This document shows, in pieces, positions 24,681-35,420 of a stretch of DNA of 64,000 nt. Under the pieces are notes generated by a model. That model worked only from the letters and a program-made list of their open reading frames with translations, was not told the origin of the DNA and ran no database searches. The DNA is taken from assembly GCF_958450345.1 (NCBI RefSeq), contig NC_088782.1, forward strand, positions 91,744,858-91,808,857, read 5' to 3'. Numbering within the stretch: position 1 is the stretch's first letter; each line of letters opens with the position of its first letter. Made by a program: the position numbers and the translations under genes. The stretch comes from Calliphora vicina. Its lineage: Eukaryota; Arthropoda; Insecta; Diptera; Calliphoridae.

Positions 24681-25352
24681 TTCATTATTTCTCCTAGACC
24701 CCATACAACTGCCCTATTTGACTATAGTTAAGCTCTCATTAATATCTTAATTATATGCAGAGAAAACAGATTCGTGATAGCAACCGAATTTGTTGCCAAT
24801 GGAATAATTCGGTTGCACACATCGAATTTTTCAGTTCTATCAACCGAAAGTCAGTTGATAAAGAAGAATTTCGGTTGAAGCAAGCAAACTTTTGTTACCC
24901 TTTTCAAAATTCTGTAGCCACAACTGTAAAATTCGATCACTAAGGTAGAATCATTCGATTGGTAACAAATTCGGTTGCTATCACGAATCTGTTTCCTCTG
25001 TGTATAGATAGCCTAACCAGATGCATAACAAATAAATTTTATATAAGTTGAACTCGCATTACCAAATTTAGTACCGATCGGTCCATAATTTACCACAGCT
25101 TCCATATAAGGTGTACTATCGAAACTTTCATTAATGATCATAAATCTTATAAAAATATTGGTATCCAAATAAAATTCAACACAAATAAGTTTTATATATA
25201 CAGAAGATATATGTACCACCAAATTGTATGGATATCGTTCCATAATTAGTCTTAGCTCCCATATACATTTTAAAAGAAACCTGTTCATAATGATGTACTC
25301 GGTGTAGGGTATCATATGGTCGGTCTTGGCAACAATACTTTCTAACTTGTTT
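24681..25352 (+). mobile_element. INE-like element (subfamily C), interrupted by a MITE
   Basis: From CATTATTTCTCCTAGACCCC through repeated GATCGGTCCATAATTTAC-type blocks to CTCGGTGTAGGGTATCATAT, then GGTCGG and CTAACTTGTTTTT. It is split at 24758-25000 by a 243-bp inverted-repeat MITE. The 3' hairpin is partly decayed (GGTCTTGGC). The minus-strand open frame 25013-25357 is repeat sequence. Confidence 0.7.
24758..25000. mobile_element. 243-bp MITE with CAGAG ends, probably hAT type
   Basis: The left end CAGAGAAAACAGATTCGTGA and the reverse complement of the right end (CAGAGGAAACAGATTCGTGA) match for about 36 bp, including GATAGCAACCGAATTTGTT. CAGAG-type ends fit the hAT group. The flanks (ATTATATG, TGTATAGA) do not give a clean 8-bp duplication. 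AACCGAA/TTCGGTT modules repeat inside. It lies within an INE-like copy, so it is the younger insertion. Confidence 0.75.
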
Positions 25353-26466
25353 TTCAATAAGAATGTAAAAATACCGCCGAAGCTGAATTATATAAAAATT
25401 ACAAGCTTTTTATAGATTTGTTCTATTATATTAAAGGCCAATCCACAAGAATGAAAGAGTAGTTTATGGTTTACCGTAGTTTTTGCTTATAGTTCACAAC
25501 TACAGTTGCACAATTTTTGTGAACTATGAGCGAATTAGGATTATATCCGAATTTATTTTTAAGACACTTTATGGATTATAACTGAATTCTGATATAATAC
25601 ACATTTCGACTATATACAAATTATTTACTTTCTTCAAAAAAACACTTTTTTATAGATATCAATTTCTAAATGAAATATAAATTGCGCATTGTTGATCATT
25701 TTTCAAAGAATTCTGTAATCTTAGATTGTTTTTTTTAGAGAAGATGTTACAATAAATGATTCTATTTTTCCGAAGCCACATCGTCCAAAATATGGACTAT
25801 ATGAATTTTTTTTTCTGCAATATTCGTTTGCATGCAAAGAAAATTTGGCCTTTAAACGAAAATGGACTATAGGCGAAGTGAAATTTAGAACAAATAATTT
25901 GTATGAAATTTTAAAAAAACCTGCAAGTGAATAAGACTCTTTTGGCTTACATCCGTTTTTGTCCTTTAAGCGAAATGGACTATAAGCAAAAAGTACTGTA
26001 ATATCTCCTACTTGTATCGAATTAGGTCTTAATATCAATATTTATAAAAATAATTATGAGCGTTAAATTGATAATTTGTTTTTATTTTGTTCGCTAAATC
26101 GTGATTCTCAGTTGAAAGGTTAGTACAAAAACATATGGTGATGCAGGGTATTACCATAATGATAATTCTATATCTAAAAATAGGCTTATATCGTAACAAT
26201 TTTATTATCGAGGGTAATAAAGAGTTTTGTATCATCCGCAACAATACTCCAACGATGTGGAGCAACAACTGAATTTTTTTAAATGCCAAATAGGAAAATT
26301 TAGTTTAATAAAAAATCATGTAATTATCAATCTTTCACTAATATAGACAATTACCTTTTTCCTTACGTTTTGTTAAATGTACAAATTATTTGATTAGATT
26401 TTGATAATATTAAAATACAAGTTTACTTGGGAACATACATTCATACATACATATGTATGAATTTAA
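25353..26466. other. Unassigned AT-rich DNA
   Basis: No bounded element. Short phrases such as AAATGGACTATA recur within 25780-25985, hinting at an old degenerate repeat. Minus-strand open frames 25721-26038 and 26035-26289 have no familiar motif. Confidence 0.45.
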
Positions 26467-27024
26467 CCCAGCAGTTAAGCAATTAGTCAATGTATCCCTA
26501 ATAGCCAGTAATTGTTACTAATGTCTGATCATTTGGCTGACTCCAATTTATATATTTTGGGTCATGTGACTCGTGATCTTTGCAGTGCAGAGAGAAGTCA
26601 ATTAGTTACTTTATACATACCAGTGAAGTCAATTGTCACTAAAATATCCCTAAGTAATCTAGAGTGTAGTCACATTAAATGTTTATTTTGTACTGCACTT
26701 TTACAAGTAGTTAGTTTACCCAACAGAAAGATGTAATATATTGGAGAGATGTCGGAGGAAAGTTTTTTGAGTATCTATGAGACTGACAATTTGAAGTAAA
26801 TTATCACCCGTACATATTAAAATAATTAGTTATGTAGCTGATCATGTAGTCAGTCATGTAGCTAGTAAGGTAAATGACTCTATGCAACTGGTATGTGAAT
26901 CCAATGCGTTGACTACTTTGGGCCAGCTTGTTTAGTTTAATTGTAATCCATAAAGGTTAATTGACTCCCTGCCTAGGACATAAGTAAAATCACAAGTTCG
27001 AGACAGTGTCCTAGAACTGCTGGG
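26467..27024. mobile_element. 558-bp element with CCCAGCAGTT ends
   Basis: CCCAGCAGTT (26467) is mirrored by AACTGCTGGG (27024). Beyond the ends, the left side (TAAGCAATTAGTCAAT) and the right side in reverse (GGACACTGTCTCGAA) match the two ends of 52714-53361 in inverted order, so two copies define the family. Interior phrases such as CCTAAGTAATCTAGAGTGTAG also recur there. Superfamily unknown. Confidence 0.7.
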
Positions 27025-27724
27025 ATATTCTTATAATAAATACCATTGAAATCCTTCCTGGTTTGTGTTTGCCATTTGCCGTGACAATTATTATTTTTAT
27101 TGGCACAACAAGTGTTTTCCAAAATGAATATGACATTTTCAGGCATGGCTGACTGTTCTTTTCCTTGCCACTCACCGATTGAAGTACGAATACTGAAAGT
27201 GATTAAATATACATATATGTATGTATTTCTTCATTGTCATTGTTTCTTCAGCTCTTATCATCAAGTTGATTTTAAAAGACAATACATGTGAATTCATATC
27301 ATTCGCATCAGTGTTGCCACTTTACATCATTTGTAATTGGCTGCATGTGTAATTTCAGATTTCCTTTTTTAAAAACTAAAATTCGAAATGGGAAAGATAT
27401 AAAATAAAAAGAAATTTTAAAGACGGGGAGAATCGAATCGAATATTTTCTCATAAAATGGGTAGCTTTCTGTCGGATGTAATAATGTTTTTGGACTTAGA
27501 GCATTTAAAATACACACATGGTTTCAAGTCACTGTCTAGCAGAAACAGTAATGAATTATTGTTATTTTTTTTTTAAATATTTAAAAACATTTGTATTTTT
27601 ATTATGTGCAGTTTAGTAATAAGACAGGTTCAATTTGTAATCTTCTTGATGGCAACACCGATACAAATATCTATAAGTACCTGTAAGTCGTAGATAAATG
27701 CGAGAAAGTATATACTCATACATT
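27025..27724. other. Unassigned AT-rich DNA
   Basis: Nothing recognised. Open frames at 27100-27291 and 27308-27517 have no motif. Confidence 0.5.
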
Positions 27725-28205
27725 AGGGTATTCGATCTGTTAACCGTTGTTCGATTATCCTATTAATTAATTATTCTAAGAATTTAATATTCATTTCGAT
27801 TAGTCGATTAAAAAATATTTGAAAGATCTGTATGAGATGAGTATCTGACAATAAATTATTTTCTAGTTTTTAGTTTGTCAATATGTTTAGGAAGAAATAA
27901 TAATCATCAGGCCTCAAATACTTAAAATGATGAAAGCAAGTTGATTCATTTAAGGTCCTTAAAATAAACTTGACTTGAAAAAGCGAGAAATCTGTTTCTT
28001 AAAAAAAATTATTGAAAACATAATATTTTGAAAATGGAACACTACAAACATGATGTACATATTAATTTTTAAATGGTATTTTTTTGCAAACTAAAGCTTG
28101 AAAATATTTTATTAAGATTAAGTAACAATCGATTAAATTACAACCCGAATATATTTTTATCGATTAAACTGAATAAAACAAACAAATTGTAATTGATTAC
28201 CCTAA
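27725..28205. mobile_element. Possible MITE with TTAGGGTA ends
   Basis: TTAGGGTATTCGAT near 27724 is mirrored by ATTGATTACCCTAA ending at 28205. TCGATTAA motifs repeat inside near both ends. The inverted match is only about 9-14 bp and no target duplication is seen. Confidence 0.35.
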
Positions 28206-28594
28206 TATAAGTACATAAGTACGACTGTTTATTGTATTTTTAATTTTAATAGGAAATGAAAGGGAAATTACTTTTCAATTGCAGCAAATCAAAGCCGACA
28301 AACATTAAAGAGGATGTTCTGGAAATACCTTAAATTGTCAACACTCTGTCAAAACAATGTGGTCTTTTGTTTTCTCCTTTAATATTAAACTTATACAAAT
28401 ACACCAGATACATACATAGTACATACAGTTACACAGATTTAATATTTAAATGTCAATAGAATAAAGCAACTATCAATGAATGTATGTTAGACCGACTCAC
28501 AGAAAAATATGAGTTTTTTTAAATAAACATTTTTTTCCAGTTGTTTTTTAATTTTTTTTTATATCTCAGCCATTTGTGGACCGATTTGCTCGTT
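28206..28594. other. Unassigned AT-rich DNA
   Basis: Nothing recognised. Confidence 0.5.
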
Positions 28595-28684
28595 TGTGGG
28601 GTCGCAAATGAAAAATGTAGAAATTACAAACGGAATGACAAATTTATATACATATACCCTTGCCATTCATGGTGAAGGGTATAA
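28595..28684 (-). mobile_element. 5' end fragment of a subfamily A INE-like element
   Basis: In the minus sense it reads TATACCCTTCACC, the fold-back AAGGGTATA, TTTGTCATTCCGTTTGTAAT, then TACATTTTTCATTT, like 12467-12545. The rest of the element is absent. Confidence 0.75.
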
Positions 28685-29167
28685 TTAATTAAAATTTGGA
28701 GTTAATGTAGTACAAGGTGTATTTATTTCATAGATGCTATATGGATGGGGATAAAAATAAAAAAGAAATCACTGACCGCTTTTTGTCGGCATAATATTTT
28801 TTCTCTCAATTTTGCTGGAGACAAAAATTTAATACTGAGTCAACTTCAATTTTTACTGAAATTTACTATGAAAATAATTTCTTCACTTTTTATTTCGTAA
28901 ACATAAAAACGATATTAAATTCAAAGTATTTAAAAGAGTAGTAAAAATAAAATTGCAGACAAAATATATTTTTATCAAAAAATAGCTTAAAATTTAGGGT
29001 GTTTAAAAATATTTACAATAAAAAACTTTTTGCCTATATCAACCAAATCAGTTGTGACTAAGTACAATTAGAAGATCTAAAATCTTGTTATTCTCTGTTA
29101 TGTCTGCTTTTTACATCCAAATAGATGGAAAGTAACTAGTTAGCAGCAAAATATGGAATTTTGCTTT
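28685..29167. other. Unassigned AT-rich DNA
   Basis: Nothing recognised. Confidence 0.5.
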
Positions 29168-29816
29168 GGGAATCAAATTTATTGTCTTGATAATTAAGTA
29201 CACGAAGTGTGGAAATTAAATTTAATTTTGCAAAATATACTTTTTCCACGATGCTATATAGTAGAGTTCCGTTTTCAGCTTTAAAATAAACAGCGGATTT
29301 TCATAGCTCAAAACCGAAACCCAAAACCGACAATTATTCTTCAGTTATCGGCTTCTTTTATTTGAGTAGGTGAAATGCAAAACTCGATCGTTACACATAA
29401 ACCGAATTTTGGAAAAACACGAAAAAAACATAGCGGCTGATTAAATGGACCAAATTAGTCGAATGTTTTAAATTCTTAGATGTTACTCCATTCTTGACTA
29501 AAACTCTACAGTTGAAAAAATTAAATAAACTGCAACATAGAGAAGGACTGCCAGAATCAATAGTTATCTCAATTTTTTTTTTAATTTTTGTAACGAACGA
29601 GTTTTGCATCTCACCTACTCAAATAGAAGAAGCCGATAACTGAAGAATAATTGTCGGTTTTGGGTTTCGGTTTTGAGCTATGAAAATTCGCTGTTTCATT
29701 TAAAGCTGAAAACGGAACTCTACTATATAGCATCGTGGAAAAAGTATATTTTGCAAAATTAAATTTAATTTCCACACTTCGTGTACTTAATTATCAAGAC
29801 AATAAATTTGATTCCC
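29168..29816. repeat. Large inverted repeat: perfect palindrome split at its centre
   Basis: The outer arms 29168-29253 and 29731-29816 are exact reverse complements over 86 bp (GGGAATCAAATTTATTGTC at the tip). Between them lie two copies of CTATATAG, itself a palindrome, and a 461-bp inverted-repeat insert. Removing the insert and one CTATATAG leaves an unbroken 180-bp palindrome. No target duplication flanks the outer arms. Confidence 0.85.
29262..29722. mobile_element. 461-bp hAT-like element with long inverted ends
   Basis: TAGAGTTCCGTTTTCAGC at the left matches the reversed right end. The inverted match continues for about 135 bp with roughly six differences, through GCTCAAAACCGAAACCC. 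The flanking 8-bp CTATATAG copies (29254-29261, 29723-29730) fit a hAT-type duplication. That octamer is self-complementary, so the same arrangement could come from one larger inverted duplication. The central 190 bp hold no transposase. Confidence 0.6.
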
Positions 29817-31160
29817 ATTTTGACCATGTTTTAAACATTATGTTTTACAATATGTTTTAAATATTTACAATAGATCTTAGAGGATGACGATTGTTGATAA
29901 CGGTCGAAATGATTATTAATCATTGTGTTTTGGAAGAAAAAGTAAATATTTGCAAAAAACCAAGGTTTATTTTGAGGGGGTAACAAACTCACATTTTCCA
30001 TCTCCATACAAAGTGAGTCGATCTAATGTACGTATAATTGTAAATTAACCCTGCCCTTCGAAAGTGTATTTGTTTTGTGTCATAATTTGTTCTTTTGTTG
30101 CTAAAACTAACTGTTGCAAAATGTGATGCCAATCGGGTAACGGGAACCAGTGCCGGAAAGCGATTGAATTGGGTAAACATTGGAAAATGTTTAGATTTCC
30201 AAAGAAATCTATTTTGTAAGGCTGGTCTAATGTAAATTCATGCATTTCACTTTACAAAACAAATATGTACTTTAAGTCTCGATATGGGTATTGACGACTG
30301 CGATGACGATGTCGAAGCAAATGACGATGAAATCCAATTAACATCGAGTGAAGCAAATGTACAAAAAACTGAAAGTTTTGATATTTGAGGGAAAAAATAT
30401 GGAACGTAAACTAATGTGCATAAACAAAATCATTTTGTTTTTAAAAAGTTGTCATTATATGTATGTATGTGTGTACATTAGAGGTTTTATCACATATTCC
30501 TAAGCATGTCTCACTCCCAAACATGAAAAATATCACTATTATTGTTCTCGAGATAAATAATATCTTTATATCTATTAGTAATTGAAAGCACAAAAAATAA
30601 CAAAAATGTGTTTTAAATTACGAAAATTATCTATTCAATAATTTTTGTATTTAAATTTCAACCAATAACGAACATTTTATATTCAATTGTCAAAATTATC
30701 AAATTCAAAACTCAAAATTCAATAGAAAATATCAGAAAATTTAGTTTTTGAGCACATGAATACTTGATTCAATTATAAAATAATTGAAACCAGTTCAATA
30801 TATGATATATATTTGAATTGAAACGGTTTAAGAAATAGTTTTTTCTGTGTGCTAATTCACTGCCATGTACAATTTATTTTATTGTAAGTAAACAAAAGTT
30901 TTAATATCAACATATACATAAAATATGATATGAAAAATGAATGGCTTTGACTGGTGGCGAACCACTAAACTCCCGTTTTCCAGTCAAACGCACTAGATAG
31001 CTGTGCTAAATGCAAAAGTTCATTAAAAACCTGTATAAACACAAGTACTTATTCTAGTAAATAAAATAATGTGCTGGGTAAGCACCACTTATTACAAAGT
31101 AATGTATGTGGTAACTGGTTGCCATTACAAAAATTCACAAAATTTTTGTTGGGCATTTGA
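29817..31160. other. Unassigned AT-rich DNA
   Basis: No bounded element. It contains one short acidic open frame (30284-30388, listed). Confidence 0.5.
30284..30388 (+). other. Short acidic open frame, possibly the end of a decayed gene
   Basis: 34 codons starting MGIDDCDDDVEANDDEIQLT and ending ESFDI before a stop. The local composition (GACGATGTCGAAGC and similar) is more coding-like than its surroundings, and acidic tails of this kind end many nuclear proteins. The frame is open for about 13 codons upstream of the ATG but no further exon, domain or splice site could be supported. It may equally be chance. Confidence 0.25.
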
Positions 31161-31604
31161 TGGGGCATTTCATGTCAATTGAACCAACTTTGGAAATCGA
31201 TGTCTTCCGATCGGGATCAAATACACCAAGGTTAGTTCTATTGGATAGTAATTCAGCCACAATTTTTCAACAAGATAGGTCGAGAACTCTCCGAGTTAGA
31301 GGGGGTCAAATTTTTACATTTTGGTCAAGCAGGTGTTTTTTCTTATCCATGTAACTTATTACCTATTGTTCTAAGCAAAATATTTCCCAAATAGTTTAGA
31401 TAACTATTTCTTCAATCTTTCGAAAAAAGATATTTAATAAAAAAAATACAAATTTTTTAATATTTTTTTTTCGAAATCAAAACTTTTTTGACTTTTTTTT
31501 TTTTAAAAAGGGCCTTTTTTTTCTTTAAATAAAGCTTATATATTTTCTTTGAAAACCTATTTGGTCGCTTTCAAAAGTTGGTTCCCTTGACATGAAATGC
31601 CCCA
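31161..31604. mobile_element. TGGGGCATTTC-family MITE, full length
   Basis: TGGGGCATTTCATGTCAA at the left is mirrored by TTGACATGAAATGCCCCA at the right, and the match extends through GAACCAACTTT. It shares the CGAGTTAGAGGGGGTCA and AACTTATTACCTA blocks with the copy at 52292-52675. The right flank is TA and the left flank is GA, so the TA target of a Tc1/mariner-type insertion is only half kept. The open frame 31157-31354 is repeat sequence. Confidence 0.8.
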
Positions 31605-31684
31605 TATATGTATATAAAAGTGAATGTGTGTTTGTTTGTGTCTTTGTATGATCCGCTAACTTATTTGTAATTTATAGGAGGCTA

Positions 31685-32030
31685 AATCGCTAAGAATTAA
31701 TCTAATACACCACGACTTTGTAATGGCACTCGGCTTACAATAAATAAATTAAATAAAAATCTAATCGAAGCGACCATTATAACTGGGATGTGTCAAGGTA
31801 CAGATGTATTGCTGCCACGTATTCCGATGATAACGCCGGAAATGCCATTTGATTTTAAGCGATTGCAATTTCCTATTTGCTTAGCATTTGCAATGACAAT
31901 TGATAAAGCTCAAGATCAGTTTTTGCAAGTTTGCGGACTAGATCTAGAAAATCCATTTTTTTCACATCGTGGGAAATCTCACAGACCAAAAATATTGTTA
32001 TACCAAGGCATTAGAACAACAAATAATTAA
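31685..32030 (+). pseudogene. Helitron helicase C-terminal remnant
   Basis: From about 31707 the frame reads TPRLCNGTRLTINKLNKNLI, then IEATIITGMCQGTDV, LLPRIPMITPEMPFDFKRLQ and FPICLAFAMTIDKAQDQ, then LQVCGLDLENPFFSH. This is the end of the PIF1-type helicase domain of Helitron Rep/helicase proteins. It covers the CNGTRL, PRIPMI, FKRxQFP and AFAMTINKAQGQ helicase motifs. Two positions differ from the usual motif (D for N and D for G), and the expected GQLYVACSRV end is replaced by unrelated residues. Upstream, a frame change and a stop at 31698 cut off the MLLRNL-like part. Well over a thousand residues of a normal Helitron protein are missing, so it is dead. It lies directly after a TA-type MITE. 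Confidence 0.85.
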
Positions 32031-32037
32031 TACAAAA

Positions 32038-32148
32038 TTTGGGGGAGTTTGTTCCCGGGAGTTTTTTAGCATTGAATTTGAATAGGAAAATGAGAAAATG
32101 GAAAAAACTCCTGAGGAATTTTTATTCATAATTGGGCTGATAATAAAC
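32038..32148 (-). mobile_element. Truncated CAGCCC MITE
   Basis: It matches 16825-16933: GGGAGTTTGTTCCCGGGAG, TTTTTTAGCATTGAATTTG, then TTTTTATTCATAATTGGGCT. The CAGCCC-bearing left end is missing. Confidence 0.75.
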
Positions 32149-33236
32149 ATTGAATACAAATGTTTTTGGTTCTAAACATTTATATTTTATTAGAATTCAC
32201 ATTAAGGTTAAAATATATGAAATAAATAATATACCCTTTATTACATTAGAAACTAATTTTAGATAGAATAAATATATATATTGGTTAATCATTCCAGTAG
32301 GGTAGCGAAGCACACCGGGGTTTAGCAAGTTTACTATATATGGAAGTTCCATATCTATACTTCGAAGCTCGTCCGACTTTAGCTCCATTTTCTACGAAGT
32401 AAGCAACTAACATAAAGTTTGAAGGCTTGCACTACTACAGTTCTAATAATAATTTCCTATGGAATGTACCAAGCCTTTTATTATTATCTATCCGACTTTT
32501 TCCTCAATGAAAAGTGAAAAATTTCTTAGGTTTGATTGATTGGAGGATATAGTCACACTGTCATAAGAGTATTTTTGTTCAATAATCTAGAGGGCAATTT
32601 CGTCCGACCGGCATGATTCTGGTCGGACGAAATTGCAGATCGAGAATTTTTTTTCAATTTAAATATATTTTCCAAATATATCTGTTAATACATATAAGAC
32701 AGTACTTTTAAAAAAATATTTTATTAGAATCAAATGCCTTTTAGCACTTTTTTCTAGAAAAAGTTGTGATAGTTACTACTATTGATAACACGCATATTTT
32801 TATCTAAAATTCGTAAAATAAAATTCAATATTTACTAGATACCCACGACCACCATTTTTAAAAACGACTGGCCATGTTGTCAGCAAAGTTACTTATATAA
32901 CATTTTTAGATGTGTTAATGCATTCCGTTAAGTCTGCGTACAGAGTTTAAGATTATGTTCCCATTACAATTGGATATTCACTCTGGAGCAATCCGACTCC
33001 CAATCGGCCAATGATTGTCAATATAGCGACAGATGTATCAACCATAAGTTTTTCCCTTGGAAAATGGTTTAGCTTCCCATAGACTAAAAAAAAAACAACA
33101 CTTAAATAGATATTTAATTATTATTGAGATAAAATGTTAAAAGTCAAAGTGATAAAGCTTGGATTTACATTATTTTTATTTAGTTAATTTTATATTATAA
33201 TTTGTATATTATCCTTTATTATTGAATTACATAAAT
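32149..33236. other. Unassigned AT-rich DNA
   Basis: Only the hairpin at 32594-32636 stands out. Confidence 0.5.
32594..32636. repeat. Perfect 16-bp-stem hairpin
   Basis: GCAATTTCGTCCGACC (32594-32609) and its exact reverse complement (32621-32636) flank an 11-base loop. The stem is much richer in G+C than its surroundings. Confidence 0.85.
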
Positions 33237-33520
33237 AAAACAAGGCTGCGCCGAATCTTGTGTACCCATCATCAATATGCGACAATAAAAGACATATGGA
33301 GGGTAGTGTCAATTATGGACTGATCCCCACAAAAGTTGGTAGAAAGCTTTATAATCATATAAAACTTGATTAAGTCCAATTTCGTCATGATATTAATTGT
33401 TATAACACAATTATGATTGTTCAAGTAATTTCCTGACTGGGTCCTTTAAATATTTTGATGTGTTACAAACGAAATGACAAAATCAGTATACCCCCATTTT
33501 TTTTGATGGTGGTATAATAA
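33237..33520 (-). mobile_element. INE-like element (subfamily D)
   Basis: In the minus sense it starts TATACCACCATC, folds back with ATGGGGGTATA, and continues TTTGTCATTTCGTTTGTAAC. It ends GGGTACACAAGATTCGG, a short GGCGCAGCC hairpin and TTGTTTT. The layout is that of subfamilies A and B, but the interior is shorter and lacks the GTCCGTCTG tract. Confidence 0.65.
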
Positions 33521-34007
33521 AAGCATAAAGCTGTTTTGTTTTCAATAAAAAATACTCTTGAAGTTTTTTGTATGTTTTATTCTTTTCGCTTGCCAAGTGA
33601 ATACGATTATAGCTGTTGTTACGCCTTTACGCCGACCTATGTCTTATATGCGTATACATTAGGGAGGTCTTCTTTTACTTTTTCCGAATTCAAAGTATTG
33701 CGATTCGGAATAATATGGTTCTTAGTACTAAACTGCAATGGTGAAAATTCGCTTAAAACAAATGTCTGACTAAAATTTTTGAAAAATGATTATTAGAATA
33801 TTATGGATTTCAAAATTAACCAGTTACCACACTTGGTGACAACTTTTTCTTTTCTGTAATTTCATCAAAATCTTCACATAAATATACAATCTTTTTTCAA
33901 AAGTATCACGTACTGGTGTTTTTTTGCTGCAGAATATAGCATTCTTACATGTTTGCCTTGTATTTTCAAACATCGATTTTTTGATAACATCGATTTTTTG
34001 ATAGCTT
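33521..34007. other. Unassigned AT-rich DNA
   Basis: Nothing recognised. The open frame 33536-33769 has no motif. Confidence 0.45.
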
Positions 34008-34009
34008 TT

Positions 34010-34256
34010 GGCATGAGGAAAAATGTCCACTACGAAATATCAAAAAAATCATTTTTGAGGCTCCCAAATTTCAGAAAAAGTCAAAAAATTTACTTTTATT
34101 TTTAAGGTTTTTTTTTAGTATGTAATAAAAAAAACCGGCTGATTTAATTTTTTTAGTATTTTTTTTTTAAATTTTTGTAATTTTTAGAAAAAAGTAAATT
34201 TTTTTACTTTTTCTGAAATTTGCGCACCTTGAAAATGATTTTTTGATATGTCATGC
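34010..34256. mobile_element. Palindromic MITE with GGCATGA ends
   Basis: GGCATGA at the left is mirrored by TCATGCCC at the right. Inner arms (about 34036-34100 and 34190-34250) match through ATATCAAAAA, AATCATTTTT and AAATTTCAGAAAAAGT. The left arm carries a short extra segment after GGCATGA. The centre is A/T homopolymer. No clear target duplication. Confidence 0.6.
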
Positions 34257-34489
34257 CCAAAGATAACAAAAACTCGATGCCACAATATCTATTGCTAAAT
34301 CGACACACCCTAATAAATATGCTGAATAAATACATATGTGTGCAAAGTGCATGTTAAATGCAAGTACAAAGTTGTGCAGTAGTGAAAGGAGTACAAACAC
34401 TATCAATTTACATTTGTGATATTTACATGCAATGTTTATCATGTCAGCAACTACCACCATTAATATACAAGAGCAGACTACACCTACAC

Positions 34490-35342
34490 TAGACTGCTCC
34501 AAAAAAATAAATTTGACCGTCCCCACCCCTAGAATTGTATGTATGGTAGAAATACATTGTGTAAAATATTAGGATGATAGGATAACGTTAACTGGTTTTC
34601 TTAAGTTTCATGAAAATCGACTCAAAAATATATAACATTTCGATATCTTTCCATGAGAAATTCCAAATATGTATTGAAAACTTTGTCCATCACCATTTAA
34701 AGGTTTTCCGATTTTCGTAAAACTTTCAGACTGTATTTAAAATTATCTGGACTATAATATTCTGAACAGGTTTTACTTAAAATTCATAACACTAAAATTG
34801 GGTTCATTCGGCCAAAATATGTCCAAAAAAATTAGTTTTTCTCGAAAATCGCAAAATTTAAATCGCAGGTACGGAAAAACTGTATCAGGTATTGTCATAC
34901 TTTTTTCACATTTTTATTTCCTATTATGTTGTCAATATATCAAAATATGACGATCAATATATTCTGAAATTTGTTTAACAAAATTTTTAAAAATTGCGTT
35001 TTGAAACTGCTGTTAAATAATTTAATTTTGTTGGTCATACCTGCGAATAGTTTAACGGTATCCTACGTAGACAAAACTCATATACATGTAAATATGGATA
35101 TACTTTAAGAAAGAATAAACTTTTGTTTTACTATTTCTCAAAATATGTTAATTTTGTTCCCTACATTTCGTGTTCTGCTTAGTGGCCTGAGACACGTTAA
35201 TGGCCTAGGGAATTGTTTAATAACTTTAAAATCTGTAACCAATTTTTGTTTTTTATATCTCATTAGAACGCCAATTGCTTACACATTTCGATTCCTTTAA
35301 ATTAAGTTGCAAAATAAATTATTTAATGGCAAAATTCATTTG
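34490..35342 (+). mobile_element. One-armed relative of the 38683-40775 palindrome (hAT type)
   Basis: It starts TAGACTGCTCCAAAAAAATA and follows the terminal region of 38683-40775 up to GATAACGTTAACTGG. It then joins directly to the centre-proximal part of one arm (TTTCTTAAGTTTCATGAAAA) and follows that arm outward for about 700 bp, to about 35342. The second terminus is absent. Only one arm is present here, where the relative has two. Confidence 0.75.
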
Positions 35343-35347
35343 ATTTA

Positions 35348-35420
35348 TCTATATATATAAAACACAAACAATGTTTCTTCCTATGGTCATTATAGACTGA
35401 GAAACCATTCAACCGATGAA
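35348..35420 (+). mobile_element. Possible Helitron 5' terminus
   Basis: TCTATATATATAAAAC followed by ATAGACTGAGAAACCATTCA and ACCGATGAACTCCAAAATGG resembles the 5' ends of insect Helitrons as I recall them (TC start, TATATATAAAA, then a TATAGACT-ACCGAT module). No CTRR hairpin end was found downstream to close it. Confidence 0.35.

Noticed and set aside
24750..25008. 8-bp target duplication for the CAGAG MITE
   Set aside because: The flanking octamers ATTATATG and TGTATAGA do not match, so hAT type rests only on the tips.
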